Positions 1-11,600 of a stretch of 64,000 nucleotides of DNA are shown here, one piece after another. Each line of letters starts with the position of its first letter. The stretch's first letter is position 1. The notes beneath the pieces were generated by a model. That model did not search any database. It was given only the letters and a program-made list of their open reading frames with translations, and was not told where the DNA came from. Position numbers and translations under genes: made by a program. This DNA comes from Tetraselmis striata (lineage: Eukaryota; Chlorophyta; Chlorodendrophyceae; Chlorodendrales; Chlorodendraceae), in NCBI GenBank assembly GCA_006384855.1, contig VCJN01002068.1, forward strand, positions 25,466 through 89,465. Direction: 5' to 3'.

Positions 1-218
1 CTGGCCTCGCAAAGGCGGGCGGTGGTCAAGGGGCCGTTCAGCTTGACCCCGTCAGAAACATCCGACGAGCGGTCGGCGCTGACGGTCGTGAGGTAGTAGC
101 GCAGGGGCGGGCCGCGCGGGGCAGGCGGGGGCTCGGGCGACCCGCTTTGCAGCATGAAGCCTTTCCACGAGGCGTCATCCGGGCCGGCAGCGGTATGGAA
201 GGTGCTGGCGGAGGCCAT
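1..218 (-). CDS. N-terminus of an unknown ORF, cut by the window edge
   Basis: An open frame starts with ATG at 218 (context CCACCATGG) and reads about 72 codons to base 1 without a stop. The product is not recognised. It is rich in Ala, Pro and Ser and has a more ordered stretch after residue 17 (DDASWKGFMLQSG). It sits immediately downstream, on the minus strand, of a 5' subterminal region (270-650) shared with two other CACTA-like copies in the window. Its first exon is unrelated to the BED-finger exon of those copies, so it is probably the first exon of a different element-borne gene. It could instead be a chance open frame in GC-rich DNA. No domain is visible in the part present. Confidence 0.4.
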   Translation of the reverse strand, partial: MASASTFHTAAGPDDASWKGFMLQSGSPEPPPAPRGPPLRYYLTTVSADRSSDVSDGVKLNGPLTTARLCEA

Positions 219-269
219 GGTGGCAGTGGGGGGCGAGCAGGGCAATTTGTTGTTCATGCGAGGCGGTCA

Positions 270-650
270 ATATGCGATGCGAGTGCGCGGCTGTCCGCGC
301 TTGGTTCAGCGGTGAGCGGCGGTGACCGTCAGGCGACCCCGTACTTCATGCGCGTACATGGATGTGCAACGGATGTCCAGCAGATGTGCAGCGATGTGCA
401 GCGATGTATGTGCGGGGATGTGCAGGGATGTGCAACGAATGTCCAGCGGATGTGCAGGGATGTGCAGCGATGTGCACAGCGATGTGCACAGCGATGTGCA
501 GCGATGTGCAGGGATGTGCAGGGAGTACGTGCAGCCGCCTGTACTTAGCCCGGAGGCTCCGCGTCGGCGCGCGACACGCGAGCCCGCGTGCGCATATCAA
601 TTTGATGAAATTATCGAAACGAGAAATTCGTACGGTACTTTACAATATAT
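270..650 (-). repeat. 5' subterminal region of a CACTA-like family, third copy
   Basis: This stretch matches 8035-8440 and 45245-45645 in the same orientation, including the phrases GTGCGCGGCTGTCCGCG, GGCGACCCCGTACTTCATGCG and CGCATATCAATTTGATGAAA. Similarity stops near 650. In this copy the block 360-533 is expanded into about fifteen degenerate tandem units of GATGTGCA(G/A)C. The other copies keep only three or four related units (GATGTGCGGC). Dense short subterminal repeats are typical of CACTA/EnSpm ends, where they bind the element's own protein. The block probably holds the promoter of the minus-strand ORF at 1-218. Confidence 0.6.
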
Positions 651-876
651 ATGCTCAATTCACAAACGCCACTGTTGCTGCCTAGATGCTACTACTGCCC
701 AGCATCAACACCGCCATCATCCTCATCAAGGGCGGCGATGTCCTTGGCATGGGAGTGCTTCACGTAGGAGCACCACCTGTGCCGGGCAGCAACATCAACA
801 TCAGCGCAAAGTGCAGCAAAGCAATAACAACAGCATGTAGGACGCTATTGCAATAATATATAACACAGGTGGCCCA

Positions 877-3800
877 TCACCTGATCATCTGCCTGGGCGC
901 AGCATCAGCAGCGGCCCTTTGCCGCCGCCCCCTGCCAGCAGTGTTGATGGCCTCTGTCCATGTGTATGTGACCAGTCTGCCATGCACAATGCTGGGCGGG
1001 AAGACGAAGTCCTGCTGGAAGACAGTGTTGATCGGGCCCTCCCACAGTCCAGTGCTGATAGGCGCTGATGGCACGCGGCTTCCACGGTGGGCATCTCCAA
1101 CTGCAAAGACAACGGGAGGCGCAGCCAAGCGCGTTGTCTTTGCGGTGGCGCTCAGCGACAACGAAATAACTTACCTCGACCTGCAGGATCTCTTGGAACA
1201 TGTCCTGGTTCTCGGCCTCTGCAGAGCCGGTTGGCATGAATGCCAGGTCCTTCCGTTGTTCAGTAGTCTGACGGATGTAGAAGTCCACCGGCACGAGCCC
1301 TGCACCCCAGTTCTCCCATCGCTGGGCGGTGAGCACCCACGCGTTGCCTTTCGGCAGACGGTTGTAGGCACGGGAGCAGTACACCGTGTAGGACTCATGG
1401 TCGGGCTTCAAGGCCTCCATTCGGCCATAGTAGGTCATCCTGGGGGGGGGGGGGGGGGGGGAGTGACATAATCGGACAGATGATGGATGTAAGATATTGT
1501 ATACTAATGTAATAATTATATATCTTGAATAAGACACAGGGACCCTGGCAGACACGGATGCCAACAACAACACTTACTTTATGTTGGTTGTATCCTCCCT
1601 TATGTCCTGCACCTTCAGCCCGTCTGGGCCAAACTCCTCCACATACGTCTTGAAGAGAGCAACGGTGTGTGCGTGGACATCAACCCCCTCCTCGCAGAAC
1701 TCTTCCTGCACCCGCGCCTTGCTGACTGCCCCCCCAACAGCACCCAAAGCTGCGTGTGCCTTCTTCGCTGTTGTTGACATACTGCCCCGGTCCCGGCGCA
1801 TGCTGGTGACCATGTCATTGTAAAGGAGCTCAAAGTCCTCTAGCCTCATCTGCATAGCAACATGGGCAATGAGACAAATGACAGCATAGGGGCAGCGGGA
1901 CAGAGGGCGGGGGGGGGGGGGGGGGGGGAGGGGGGTGGCACACCTGCTTCATGACCTCCACAGCGAAAGCCCTTTCTGGGTCCTTGCTGCACTTGCCAAC
2001 AATGACCTTCCGGAAGTACCTTGACCTGCACGCAGCAAGCAGTTCTTTGATGTCAGCGACCACATGACATCGCGCACAGGGGCAGCAAGGGGGGGCGGGG
2101 GGGGGGGGGGGGGGCTGACCCCCCTCTCCAGAAACATCTCAACTTCCCGGGCTGTGCAGCCCCGTGCCTTCTCCTGAGCTGCCAACCTGCACACAAGCAC
2201 ATGCAGGTTGCTGCACATCAAGCGGAAGTCCCCGCAGAGATGCTCGCATATCTTCGCGAAGCGTATCAGGTTGGCTGCGCCATCGAGGCGACGGTTGTCG
2301 ATGGCGTTGTCCGTCTCCAGTATCCGCCCAAGCAACGACGCCTCTGTCTCACCAGGCTTGGCATATACTGCCGCATCTGCCTTTAGGTAATGACGGCATA
2401 CAGCAGCTAGGCACATGAAAGCGGTGTGCCAGTGCTTCGGCAGCTTCTTCAAGAGGTCGCTGCGCACAGCACGGCAACATGCATGTGCAGTTAGTGGTCC
2501 GCATCAGGCACAGTAATCCACAAAGGAGAAACATGAAATGTTAGAAGTGGGGGGGGGGGGGCGGCGCACTCCATGGCCGAGTGCGAGTATGTAAGGATGA
2601 AGTCTTGAAAGCTCTCCGCTGTCCAGTTCGGAAACATAGAAGAGCCGCCCATGATGATGATGGGAGGCCGCCCGAAGTCATTGGTCACCTTGATGTTTTT
2701 CACGCGCTGATCGTATATCTGCAAGCAGCACAAACGAAGCAGTCACATGTCAGTCGCCGGCCTACAACACTGTATTGACAATAATATACACGCAGGTATG
2801 CATGCAGGCAAGGGCGTCACACCCGATAGAAATTCTTGAACTTGATCATGGCGCTGCCAGGGCCACGGGACCGCACCTGCACCTCCCCCATCCTAAGCAA
2901 AAACGTCTTCACCACCCCCAGCAGGAGGGCATGATGTAACGGCAGAGCGTGGGAGTTCACGATACTGAATGTGGCGCCCAGAATGTCATATGCAGCATGC
3001 ACATGGGCGGAGCCAGTAAGTCCCTTGGGCAGCTTGCCAGCGGCGGAGGCGCGCTGGAGCGCTTCCAGCTCGGTGTCCGTGAGCATGGAGCCATCCGCGC
3101 CGGCAAAGCACGACTGGACGCATTGCCGTCCGGGGTCTCGCAGAACCTCCGTGATGCATCGCTTCTGCGCTTCGCCCTCCTGCCGCGCCCGCGTATCCCT
3201 CACTCCGTTCCCCGGGGGCAGAATAGGGTTGAACGCTTGATGCCATAGTGTCTGCGCAGCGGCTGCGAAGTACCCTAGGAAGCGCACAGCTCCGTCCAAG
3301 TGGATGCCCTGGAAGAGGCACCACATGCAGGCAAAGAAAGCCGCGTGGTAGCCCCTGCCAGTCAGCTTGTACCTGGCAGGAGAGTCATTGTGAAGCGCTC
3401 CAAGGAACACTTTACTGCGGCCACCGGGGGGGGCGGCGGCATCTGCATTTGCACAAGCCACACATACGATGGTTGAGTATATTTTATAATAGCATATATG
3501 CATATATATGTCATACCGTTTAGCATGAGAGAGCACTTTATATTAGCACATCTTGCACATAAATGGAGAAGGTAAGGGGGGGGGGGTACCATCAGTAGTT
3601 GGCGGTGCATCAGCAGCACTTGACGACGATGGCGCGGCACAGCGCCGGCCAAACGGAAGGGGTTCCTCCTGTGATTGCTTCATCGCAGCGAAGGTCTCCT
3701 TCAAGAAAATCCCAGTGTTGGGCGCTTCATGCGGCCCAGGCACCACAATCAGGATTTCAGAATTGGACGCTCCAGCTGCACAGTGCCTGTCAGCAAAGTG

Positions 3801-6008
3801 GCATGGTATCAGAGGGGATATATATTCAGTAAACGTTAGCCCTACAATCAAAACAAGGGGCATCAACACCACATGCACGCATGCATATACAGCCTTACCG
3901 CGGGACATTGGCTACCCGTGACACATACACAGTCGCGGAGTGATGCTTGAACTTGGTGAGCTGGACCCCGTCGATCCCAACGTCCATGATGAGGTTTGCC
4001 GCGTCGGCTATGGCTCCGTCAGTTGCCTCCTTCAACTGCCTCCCGAAGTCAGAGTTCAGGAACGCATTTTTGGACAGGTCCTGCCTGTACGGCTGGTTGG
4101 CGGCGGAGTCGGGGCGCCGCAGCATTCGCCACAGGATCTCTATGATGCCGAAGTCAAAGTAGATGCCATCTGGTTCCAGGATGATCTTCCTATTCTTGCG
4201 AACCTGAACGAAACGCGGGGCTTCGCACTCCATGCAGGAGGCGACGCCAAGCTCGTCGGCTGCGAGGTGCAGCCGTAACAACACAACATTTAGTCAGCCG
4301 AAAATGTGACAATAATAAGAGCATGCATTGCGAGCAATCTAATGGTGGGGAGTCGACGAGCAGGGTGGGCAAGGATACTCACCGCTGTCGTGCAGTCTCC
4401 AACGGCCCTCTTGCGTGGAAAAGCTGTGCTCAGGGTCAGACATCATGTCGATGTCAGCGGGCGGCGGGTAAACATACTGCCCGCAGCTCCGACACCAATG
4501 CCTCTCGAATCGAGATATGTCGCTGTCGATGCCTAACGCCTTCAGCGACGCTGGCTCTGTCTTCGGAAACCTGTCGTTGCCTAGGGCGGTGTTTAGAATG
4601 TAGAGTATCTCTTCATACGCAGCGGTGGGCAGCTCGTAGTCGGCTTTGACGCCTAGAAGGTCGACAAGCACACCCCCGATGCTCGAGTTCTTGGGGGGCT
4701 TGCCAATCAGCTCGTGGCTGAAGCACTCGGGTAGCTCGCGGTCGTCATCGGGGTCCCTCGTACCATTGCCCACCTGATACCGGCAAAACACACGTCGTCA
4801 GTGTGGGCAGGAAAGGGCGGTGCAAGCCAGGTAGGGTGCAAGCAGTTTCAGCGGGCAGTTGGATGATGATGAGCACTACGCCGAAGACGGGGCCTACCTC
4901 TTCGGCACCGCCTTCCTGCGTCGCTGCCTCGGGTTGTTGCCGTTGTTCTCCCTCCTGCTCCTCGTCTTCCTCCTCTGCTGGCTCCTCATCCGTCGTATCA
5001 TCGTCGCTGCCGTTCAAGCTTGATAGAAACCCTGCCGGTTCGCCTTCTTGCAGTTCGTTGTCCTCCCAGAAATTGTCGTCCAGTAGCCTACCAGCACGAT
5101 CCGGCTCGCCCATCGCACCCGCGTGAGCGGCCACAACCGGACCGCCCGGAACCGGTTCCTCCTCCCCGTTGCTACCGAGGTCGTTCCGGTTGCCGGCAAC
5201 GTTGTCGACTTCCATAGGGGCGGGCGGCTCCTCCGAGCTGCCACCGTCCAAGGTAAACCATCGAGAAAATATTTGTTCGCGAACGACTGACAGTTGCATC
5301 ACGCGTGTGCTGTAAAGGCGGCCACGGGGAAAGCACATAACAAGGCGATGTCATCTAGTGGTGGGTCGAAGGTTAAAGTGGCTGGGAGTTGAAGCAGTAG
5401 GCCAGCAAGAGGGCTTGGGGCGAGGCACAAGTGGGGCATTACCGTCCGTCGTGATGCCGCACCCTAACCTTGTCGTTGGGGAGCGTCGCAGTGATGACCA
5501 GCTCATTATGGTTTGACATGAACCGAACACCAACCCATCGGCCGACGTCATTCCTCTGGTCAGGAACGCTGCGATGGGCTGCCCGAGTTCGGGTTCGGCG
5601 CGGACGAGGGGGTGTCGGTGTCGCGGGGGGAGACGCAGGGGCGGACGGTTCGAGCGACGCTGCTGGCTCATCGAGCGCTTGCGACGGCGAAGAGCCTACT
5701 GTTTTTTTCATCTGAGAAAAGGGGCGGGAGGTGACCGTTACGTTGAGGGCTGTGCATTCATGCGTGCACTCCATACATCGCAGACCTACGTGTTAGCACT
5801 AACGGGCACTTGCCAGTAAGCGGGCTTGCTCTGCCGAGCAGGCAGGGTTCGCCGCAGATTTGAGATGGCGCTCTCTGAAGTGGCGGCTGGTCCCGCCGAG
5901 TGTCTTCTTGCACACACGGCACTGCACCCCAACGACCTTGCCATGTGCATCCTTGCTATGTTGAAAGATGGTCCTCGAACTGACTCCTCGCTGGCCGCCG
6001 CGAGGCAT
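877..6008 (-). CDS. tnp2-type (CACTA/EnSpm-like) transposase with BED-like zinc finger, multi-exon
   Basis: About thirteen exons run from ATG 6008 to the stop at 877 (approximately 6008-5799, 5774-5460, 5270-4790, 4770-4395, 4255-3895, 3790-3545, 3380-2817, 2720-2491, 2467-2113, 2063-1940, 1855-1574, 1440-1175, 1112-877). The N-terminus has a BED-like finger (CRVCKKTLGG...HFRERH), then a short Tudor-like stretch and an acidic Glu-rich exon. The core follows the Tnp2 order: Cys pair (WCRSCG), DVGIDGVQLTK with a candidate catalytic Asp, ILIVVPGPHEAPNTGIFLKE, LTGRGYHAAFFACMWC, then SHALPLHHALLLGVVKTFLL and the C-terminal helical region with FAKICEHLCGDFRLM. The product would bind element ends and cut and paste DNA in the nucleus. 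No stop was seen inside the main exons, so it may be a recent or active copy. Exact junctions and the element termini are not resolved. Several introns carry long C runs on the coding strand. Confidence 0.68.
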
Positions 6009-6019
6009 CGCACGAAGCC

Positions 6020-6430
6020 AGTCGCGGGTTACGCACGGTGAGCAGGTGGGAAAATGGGAATGATGAGCGGCACTTCCGTCGGACTTATATCACTACAAGC
6101 ACTTCGTCATAACCGGTACGGTACCGATACTCGCGCCGCGTCAGCTTCTGGCCGACTAGCGCCGAGCGCCCTCGCGCGCCCGTGTAGCGGGTACTCGAGG
6201 GGCGAAAAGTGCGCAAGGGACTCATATCACGTACCGTTAGCGTACGGGTACTGCCATGGCAGTCATGGCTCGGCGCGGGTACTCGCGACCACCGCCGGAT
6301 ACGCGGAGATAAGAGGATATAGGCGCGGTAAGGCGCGGGGTGATACAGAATACAGTAATCGTACAGTAACATTGAGTACGGATACAGTACAAGTACCGTG
6401 TTAGTCGCGGTTAGGCGGACCCCGTTTCGA
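6020..6430. other. Spacer rich in GTAC-containing short repeats
   Basis: No gene is visible between the transposase start and the truncated CACTA-like copy. The DNA is a patchwork of GGTAC/GTACC words (for example CGGTACGGTACCG near 6115). It may hold the 5' terminus of the tnp2 element, but no inverted partner was found on the other side of that gene. Confidence 0.4.
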
Positions 6431-6439
6431 CGAGTGCCG

Positions 6440-6492
6440 CGCCTTGGCGCCGCGCTGCCCCGGCCGCCGCGCCTTGGCGCCGCGCTGGGTAT
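6440..6492. repeat. 30-bp coding minisatellite, about two units
   Basis: The unit GCCTTGGCGCCGCGCTGCCC plus CGGCCGCCGC is present about twice here and four times at 43632-43735. The unit is ten codons long, so the minus-strand product gains or loses the decapeptide RRQGAAAGAA without changing frame. Confidence 0.75.
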
Positions 6493-7959
6493 CGAGTCCT
6501 CCCCTCCCTAGTGAGCGCGTCCACCTGCGCCTTGCGCTCGGGGCCGTCCTCCTCCGTCACCACATTCTGCAACCCCCACCGCGTGACGAACCACGCAGCT
6601 CCTTGCATGCGCTTGTACATGTGCCCAAGCACCGCCTGGGGACGCGAAGCTCCTTCTCGGTCATGATCGCCTTCACCCGGGCCTCCTCGAGCAGCGGACC
6701 GGCGTTAAGAATGGAAAACGTGTCCATGTGGTGCAAGCAGTCCTCCATGACCCAGCCGGACTGCACCGTCACCTTGCCTGACCCTGCAGTCATGGAGGGG
6801 AATGCCGTCACGCCCACGCCCACGCCCACGCCCGGGGGGGGGGGGGGGGGGGGGGGGGGTTTACCTTTCGATTCTTGGACACTGCAAACGAAGGGCGCAA
6901 CCCGCGTTCAAAGTTGCTGGGTATCGGGACTAAAGCCTGGCGCCGGTCTTCCTGCTTCATAGCTCGGAATCCAATGTGGCCCTGCACGGTGACAAATTTC
7001 CTCCAGAAGTCCCTTCCCAAGCCAAAACAAAAACAGGTGGAACGGCGCGAGGGGGAAGAGGTTGACCATGCTGACATAGCCCAGGACCACATGCACATGG
7101 CACACGCCATGGCAGCCAGTGTTCTGCTTGGCCTCCGCCAGCCGGGTTGTGTTGAACGCACGCCGGGCAAGGTGCGTGATTCACTGGACAAGTCATCGCC
7201 TTCATGGACGGTTACCAAGCGAGCCTCCCCGTCCGCATCCACAGGGGGGTGCTCCTGGGCAGCCGCCATAGCCTCCACAACCTGCCACGCCGACCGGGCG
7301 GGTGCGTGTGATTCCATACAACCGCAGTTGAGTGGTGCCACCAGCACGCATGCCGGGCCCACTCACCTCTGAACGCAGAAGGCCCACAATGTCCCCGTCC
7401 TCAAAAACAGCGCGCCACTGGGTCGCCCCGCCGTAGTCCTCCAACACCCACTCGGTAACGACGCCGGTTATCACGCCGTAGTGCCAGACTCCCCGGAACT
7501 TCTTGGCGATGACCTTCATGTAGAAGTCGCCGGGATCGCCTTTCCATATCACGCCCTCATCGCGGGTTCCACGCCCGCCGGCGGCCACGCAGGCGCGTCG
7601 ATGTCCATACCGTCTTCGCCAACGGGGTCCTCCCCCACGCCCATCACATCGTCCACCTTCGAGCCGCCGTCGTCCGAGACCGGCGCCGGCGGGCCGTTTC
7701 CGACGGCTGCAGCTACTCCTGCTGCCGCCCCTGTTGTTGTTGTTGCTGCTGCTGCCGCCCCTGCTGCTGCTGCTTGTGATAAGGCGGCCTTGCGGCGCAA
7801 CTTAGCCGCACGCTTCAACGAGTGGCTACAGTTCGGGAATTTTAGGAAGTGCCGCTCTCGCGCCATCTTATCACATGTGCCCGTCACGTTGCCCCGGCAG
7901 TGCTTGCATGAGTACACGCCATCCTTCGACACACTCGCTATCCATCCCTTTGCCGGCAT
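6440..7959 (-). pseudogene. CACTA-like element protein: BED finger, Tudor-like domain, tnp2-like fragment (copy 2)
   Basis: Translation starts at ATG 7959. Exon 1 has a BED-type finger (CKHCRGNVTGTCDKMARERH) followed by an Ala/Val-rich linker. The frame then changes, most simply by a short intron ending near 7577. Exon 2 holds a Tudor-like fold (WHYGVITGVVTEW...FEDGDIVGLL), resembling plant chromatin-reading Tudor domains. A GTGAGT donor follows at about 7363. The next exon carries a tnp2-like piece ending in KNRK, closed by a GTAAA donor and a C26 tract; an exon with MEDCLHHMDTFSILNAGP follows. A one-base length difference in an A run near 7026 breaks the frame that is open in the other copy (44055-44345), so this copy is probably inactive. 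The 3' end of the gene is missing. Confidence 0.55.
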
Positions 7960-8633
7960 GCCTGCTGCCGCGCGCGGGGGGCGGCGGGGGGGGGGGGGGG
8001 TGAGAGTTGGGGTGGATGTAACCCACCACCGGCATGCAACACATATGCGAGTGCGCGGCTGTCCGCGCTTGATTCAACGGTGAGTGGCGGTGACCGTGAG
8101 GCGACCCCGTACTTCATGCGCGTGCTAGGGCGTTACACAATCATCAGCAGTTAGGGCGGCTGCATTAAAACGCGCACCTACGAACACCACCTACCGCCTA
8201 CCACCTACCGTACCACCTACATCCGCCCACACCTCCGCCCGTCGTGCCGCACATCGCCGCACACCGCGGGGTCAGCGGTCAGCGATGTGCGCGGTCAGCG
8301 ATGTGCGGCGATGTGCAATGAGTGCGTACATCCGCGTGTACTTAGCCCGGGTGCTCCGCGTCGGCGGGCGACACGCGAGCCCGCGTGCGCATATCAATTT
8401 GATGAAATTATGGAAACGAGAAATTCATATAGTACTTTACAGGTCGCGCGCGATAGTCGTCGCTACTGGGTATGAAATCCACGTCCCTCGTCCGTCCCGT
8501 ATCGTCCCCGTATGTCGTCGTTCGTCACCAGTAGGGCACATTTACGTCACATCTGAATCTCACAGTGGTTAGTGGTGGGCGGTGGTCTTGAGGCAGCTCG
8601 CTTGGTTGTTGCTGCAGTGGCTCGCTCACCAGC

Positions 8634-11600
8634 TTATTGGTGCGAGCTGTTGGATGGGTGGGCTGCATCATCGTCTGTTATCCATTCGCTGTCTGAGCTG
8701 CGGGCGCCAGAGAGGCGTGGCTTGCTCGTGCTGCGGTTGCGGGTGCCGCCGTCCGAGCGGCTGCGGCCCCTGGGCTGCTTCTTCTTGATCTTAGCTGTTG
8801 TGGCTGTCTTGCCTTTGCCTGCTGGGGTGGGCTGGCTGGGATGACGTCCCCGCTGGATGGAGATGCGATGTGGTTTGCTCAGCTGGTGGGACTCCGCTGT
8901 GAGGCTAGCCATGTTGGCGGCTATTGCGGGTTTGCTGGCAGGAGAGGCATGGGCGAGCAGCTTTGTGGCTGCGGTGGTGAGGTGGTGTAGTTCTGCCACT
9001 CTCTCTGTGGTGCCATTGGATGTGCCCTCCCGGAATGTGCGGTGCACTGTTGAGCGCTGGGGCAAATCGAGGGATATGTCTGCCGGACCTAGTGTCTCTG
9101 CTGCCTCGCCATGGGTGGTGTCCACCTCCATGGCGATGTCGTTTTCCTCGTCGTCCTCGAGCTCCTTCCTCCTCGTCGTCCGCCTGTGCTACCGGCATGG
9201 CAGTTGCCGCCGGGGCTGTGGCTGAAGGTGTAGGGGCTGGGTGGGCTGCTCCGGGGTCGCGCTCTGTTGCTGCTCCGCTCTGGTCGATGGCTGCCACTGC
9301 GTCTGCGACCGCTCCGCGCCTCGGTGGAAGGTGCTCGAACCCTGGGTGGGGGGGGAGCGTCGCGGACCTAGGGTGCGGTCTGGGTTGCTAGGGTCGCTGG
9401 AAGTGGCAGTTGGATTGGGTCTGCCTGTGGTGGGGCTGGCGATGTGTCGGCATGGCGCCTCTCGGTTGGTGCCGGGCTTGGCGCGGCCTTATTGATCTTC
9501 CCGCACGTTGTCGACACTATCTTGCGCCACTGGTCGGTTCTGTCGGTGCTGCGGGTGCCACCGATGTTGCTGTGGTGGTGGGCGGTCAGCTGCAGGGTGA
9601 GGGTGTAGATTGGGCGTCCGGTGGCTCGTAGGGCGAGAGACGCTGGGGCGGTCTTCCGGGCCTTCTTTCGCAGGCCTATCGCTGCGCGTCGGATATGGTT
9701 GTGGCCAGTGTTGCTTCCCAGCTCTCCCGCCTCCCGGATCATCTGGCTGAAGGGGTGGATGAGCAGCTCCGAGGGGTCGAACTCGGACTCTGTGAGGTAG
9801 ATGACGATGGTGCGAAGGCGTATCGCCCGCAGTAGCGCGACATGGGAGGTAAGGCCCACTGCTAGTCGCAGGGTGTCCGCGAACTCTCGTCTTCTTTGCC
9901 GAGGGAGATGGCGCAGAGGTTGTCGTCTCCCACGCGCAGCAGTGTCGGTTCTGTGTGGTGGAGGTACATCTCGACGCCAGCAGCTGTCATGGTGTCCGTC
10001 AGCCACTGCGCGTGTTGCAGCTCCGGGGGTGTGCTGGTGCGCTGGCTGATGGTAGTTGCGATGGCCTCCGCCAGCTGCTCCACCGTCGGCAGCTCCAGGT
10101 TGGCCAGGGGGCCGGTGATGCAGATCGCTATGGCCGTCAGTGCGCATCGGAAGAATTGTTTGGACAACGCTGGGGGCAGTACTCCTGGGAGTGGGGCGGT
10201 TGGCTGGTCCTCTCGATCCTCGTTGTGTTCTACTGTGACTTGGATCACTACTCGACCCTGCGACTGGTCGCCAAACGGCAGCGCCAGTACTGCGTCGCGG
10301 CACACGTCCTAGAGTAGGCGCGCCGCTTCAGGATCGAGGAGTTCGAGGCACACCGAGTCGGCTGAGCGGCGGGCTTTCCATACCTCGCGGACCTCCATGA
10401 GGGCCAGCAGTGTGCGGGTCGGGGGGCAGATGATGGCGTTGTCCGCGTCTGTGTTGGCTTCGTACTCGACCCAGGCTCGCTTTCCAGCGAGTGCCAGGAC
10501 GTCTGCTAATGTCGCCGCCGGTTGGTCTGTCGCCGCTTCGCTCGGCTGGGGTTAGTCATACGCTGTGAGGAGGCCCTCCGCCAGGCGCAGCCAAATGTCG
10601 GCCTCCGTGATGCCTCTGAACGCGGGGGAGCGAAGCCACACCTGGTGTACCGGCCGCTCGATGTCGTCGAGGTGTGGAGCTCCGAGCAGGCGGGTGGAGC
10701 AGCGGCGGCCCTGGCGGTCGAGGATCGCTGTGCCCTCTCCTGTCCATTGGGTCTGTAGAACGCTCACGGCTGTTTTTCTGCGGGCCAGTCGTAGGATGAC
10801 GGACCCGGTGGTGGTGGGGAGCTTGATGCCGCTCGGTGCAGCGGGGTCGGCGGCGGCGGGCTTAGGGGGGTGGCGAGTCACCACCCTGACGTCTGCTGGC
10901 AGTATTTGAACTCCGATTTTGGGGCTGAGGGTGCGGATTAGGTTCGTCACAGTCCGGCCGCGCGACTCCTCGTCCATAGCTTTGGACTGTCTATTTTTCT
11001 GAGAAATAATTTTGGAAGAACTAAGAAATATTAATTGAGAAATATTTTTTGGTATGAACTGAGAAATAATTTTGTAAGAACTGAGAAATATGAACTGAGA
11101 AATATTTTTTGGTATGAACTGAGAAATAATTTTGTAAGAAATCATTTTCTGAGAAATATTGTATCACTTACTGAGAAATACGCAAAAATGCATTTTCATG
11201 AAAAACTTTCCGCAAAACAATTAATTTATTTGGGGTTCTAGAACATGATTTCAGCGCGCGGGCAAGTTATGCAAGCCAAATAAGTAGTCGCTACTCGCTA
11301 CATGCGCTCTTACTCCGGGGGTAGCGAGTAGCGACTGCTACCAGCCCGCGACCTCCGCCCGCCGCCCGCCGCCCGCCGCCCCACCGCCGCCCGGTTCCGC
11401 CCGCTTCTCAACAACCCCCCCCCCCCCCCCCCCAAGCCGCGGAACCCACAGACGGGGAGGTCACTGCGTGACAAGGGCGGTTGGCGACACCTGTGTCGTG
11501 GAGAGTTCGAGTAGGCGGGAACCCTGGCGCAGGCGATGGCGGCGCGGGTGTGTGCGCTGTGCCGACGCGCTGTGCCGGCCCGCGCGGGGAATGGCGACGC

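Larger units (their letters stand above)
6431..8567 (-). mobile_element. Truncated CACTA-like element, copy 2
   Basis: The whole block is almost identical to 43629-45765. Its right end is intact and reads GTCACATCTGAATCTCACAGTG, so the inward-reading terminus is CACTG followed by TGAGATTCAGATGTGAC, as expected of CACTA-type ends. The left end breaks off in a 30-bp minisatellite at about 6440 and no matching left terminus is found nearby, so the copy is 3'-truncated. Differences from the other copy are mostly in repeats: 26 versus 20 G in an intron tract, two versus four minisatellite units, and 30 bp more of CTG/TTG repeat near 7735-7770. Confidence 0.72.

Noticed and set aside
322-840. Long overlapping open frames over the GATGTGCAGC repeats on both strands
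   Set aside because: They arise from repeat periodicity, with Cys/Met/Asp repeats and no conserved domain.
8905-9391. GC-rich plus-strand ORFs opposite the decayed retroelement-like ORF
   Set aside because: They are antisense shadows with biased composition and no recognisable domain.
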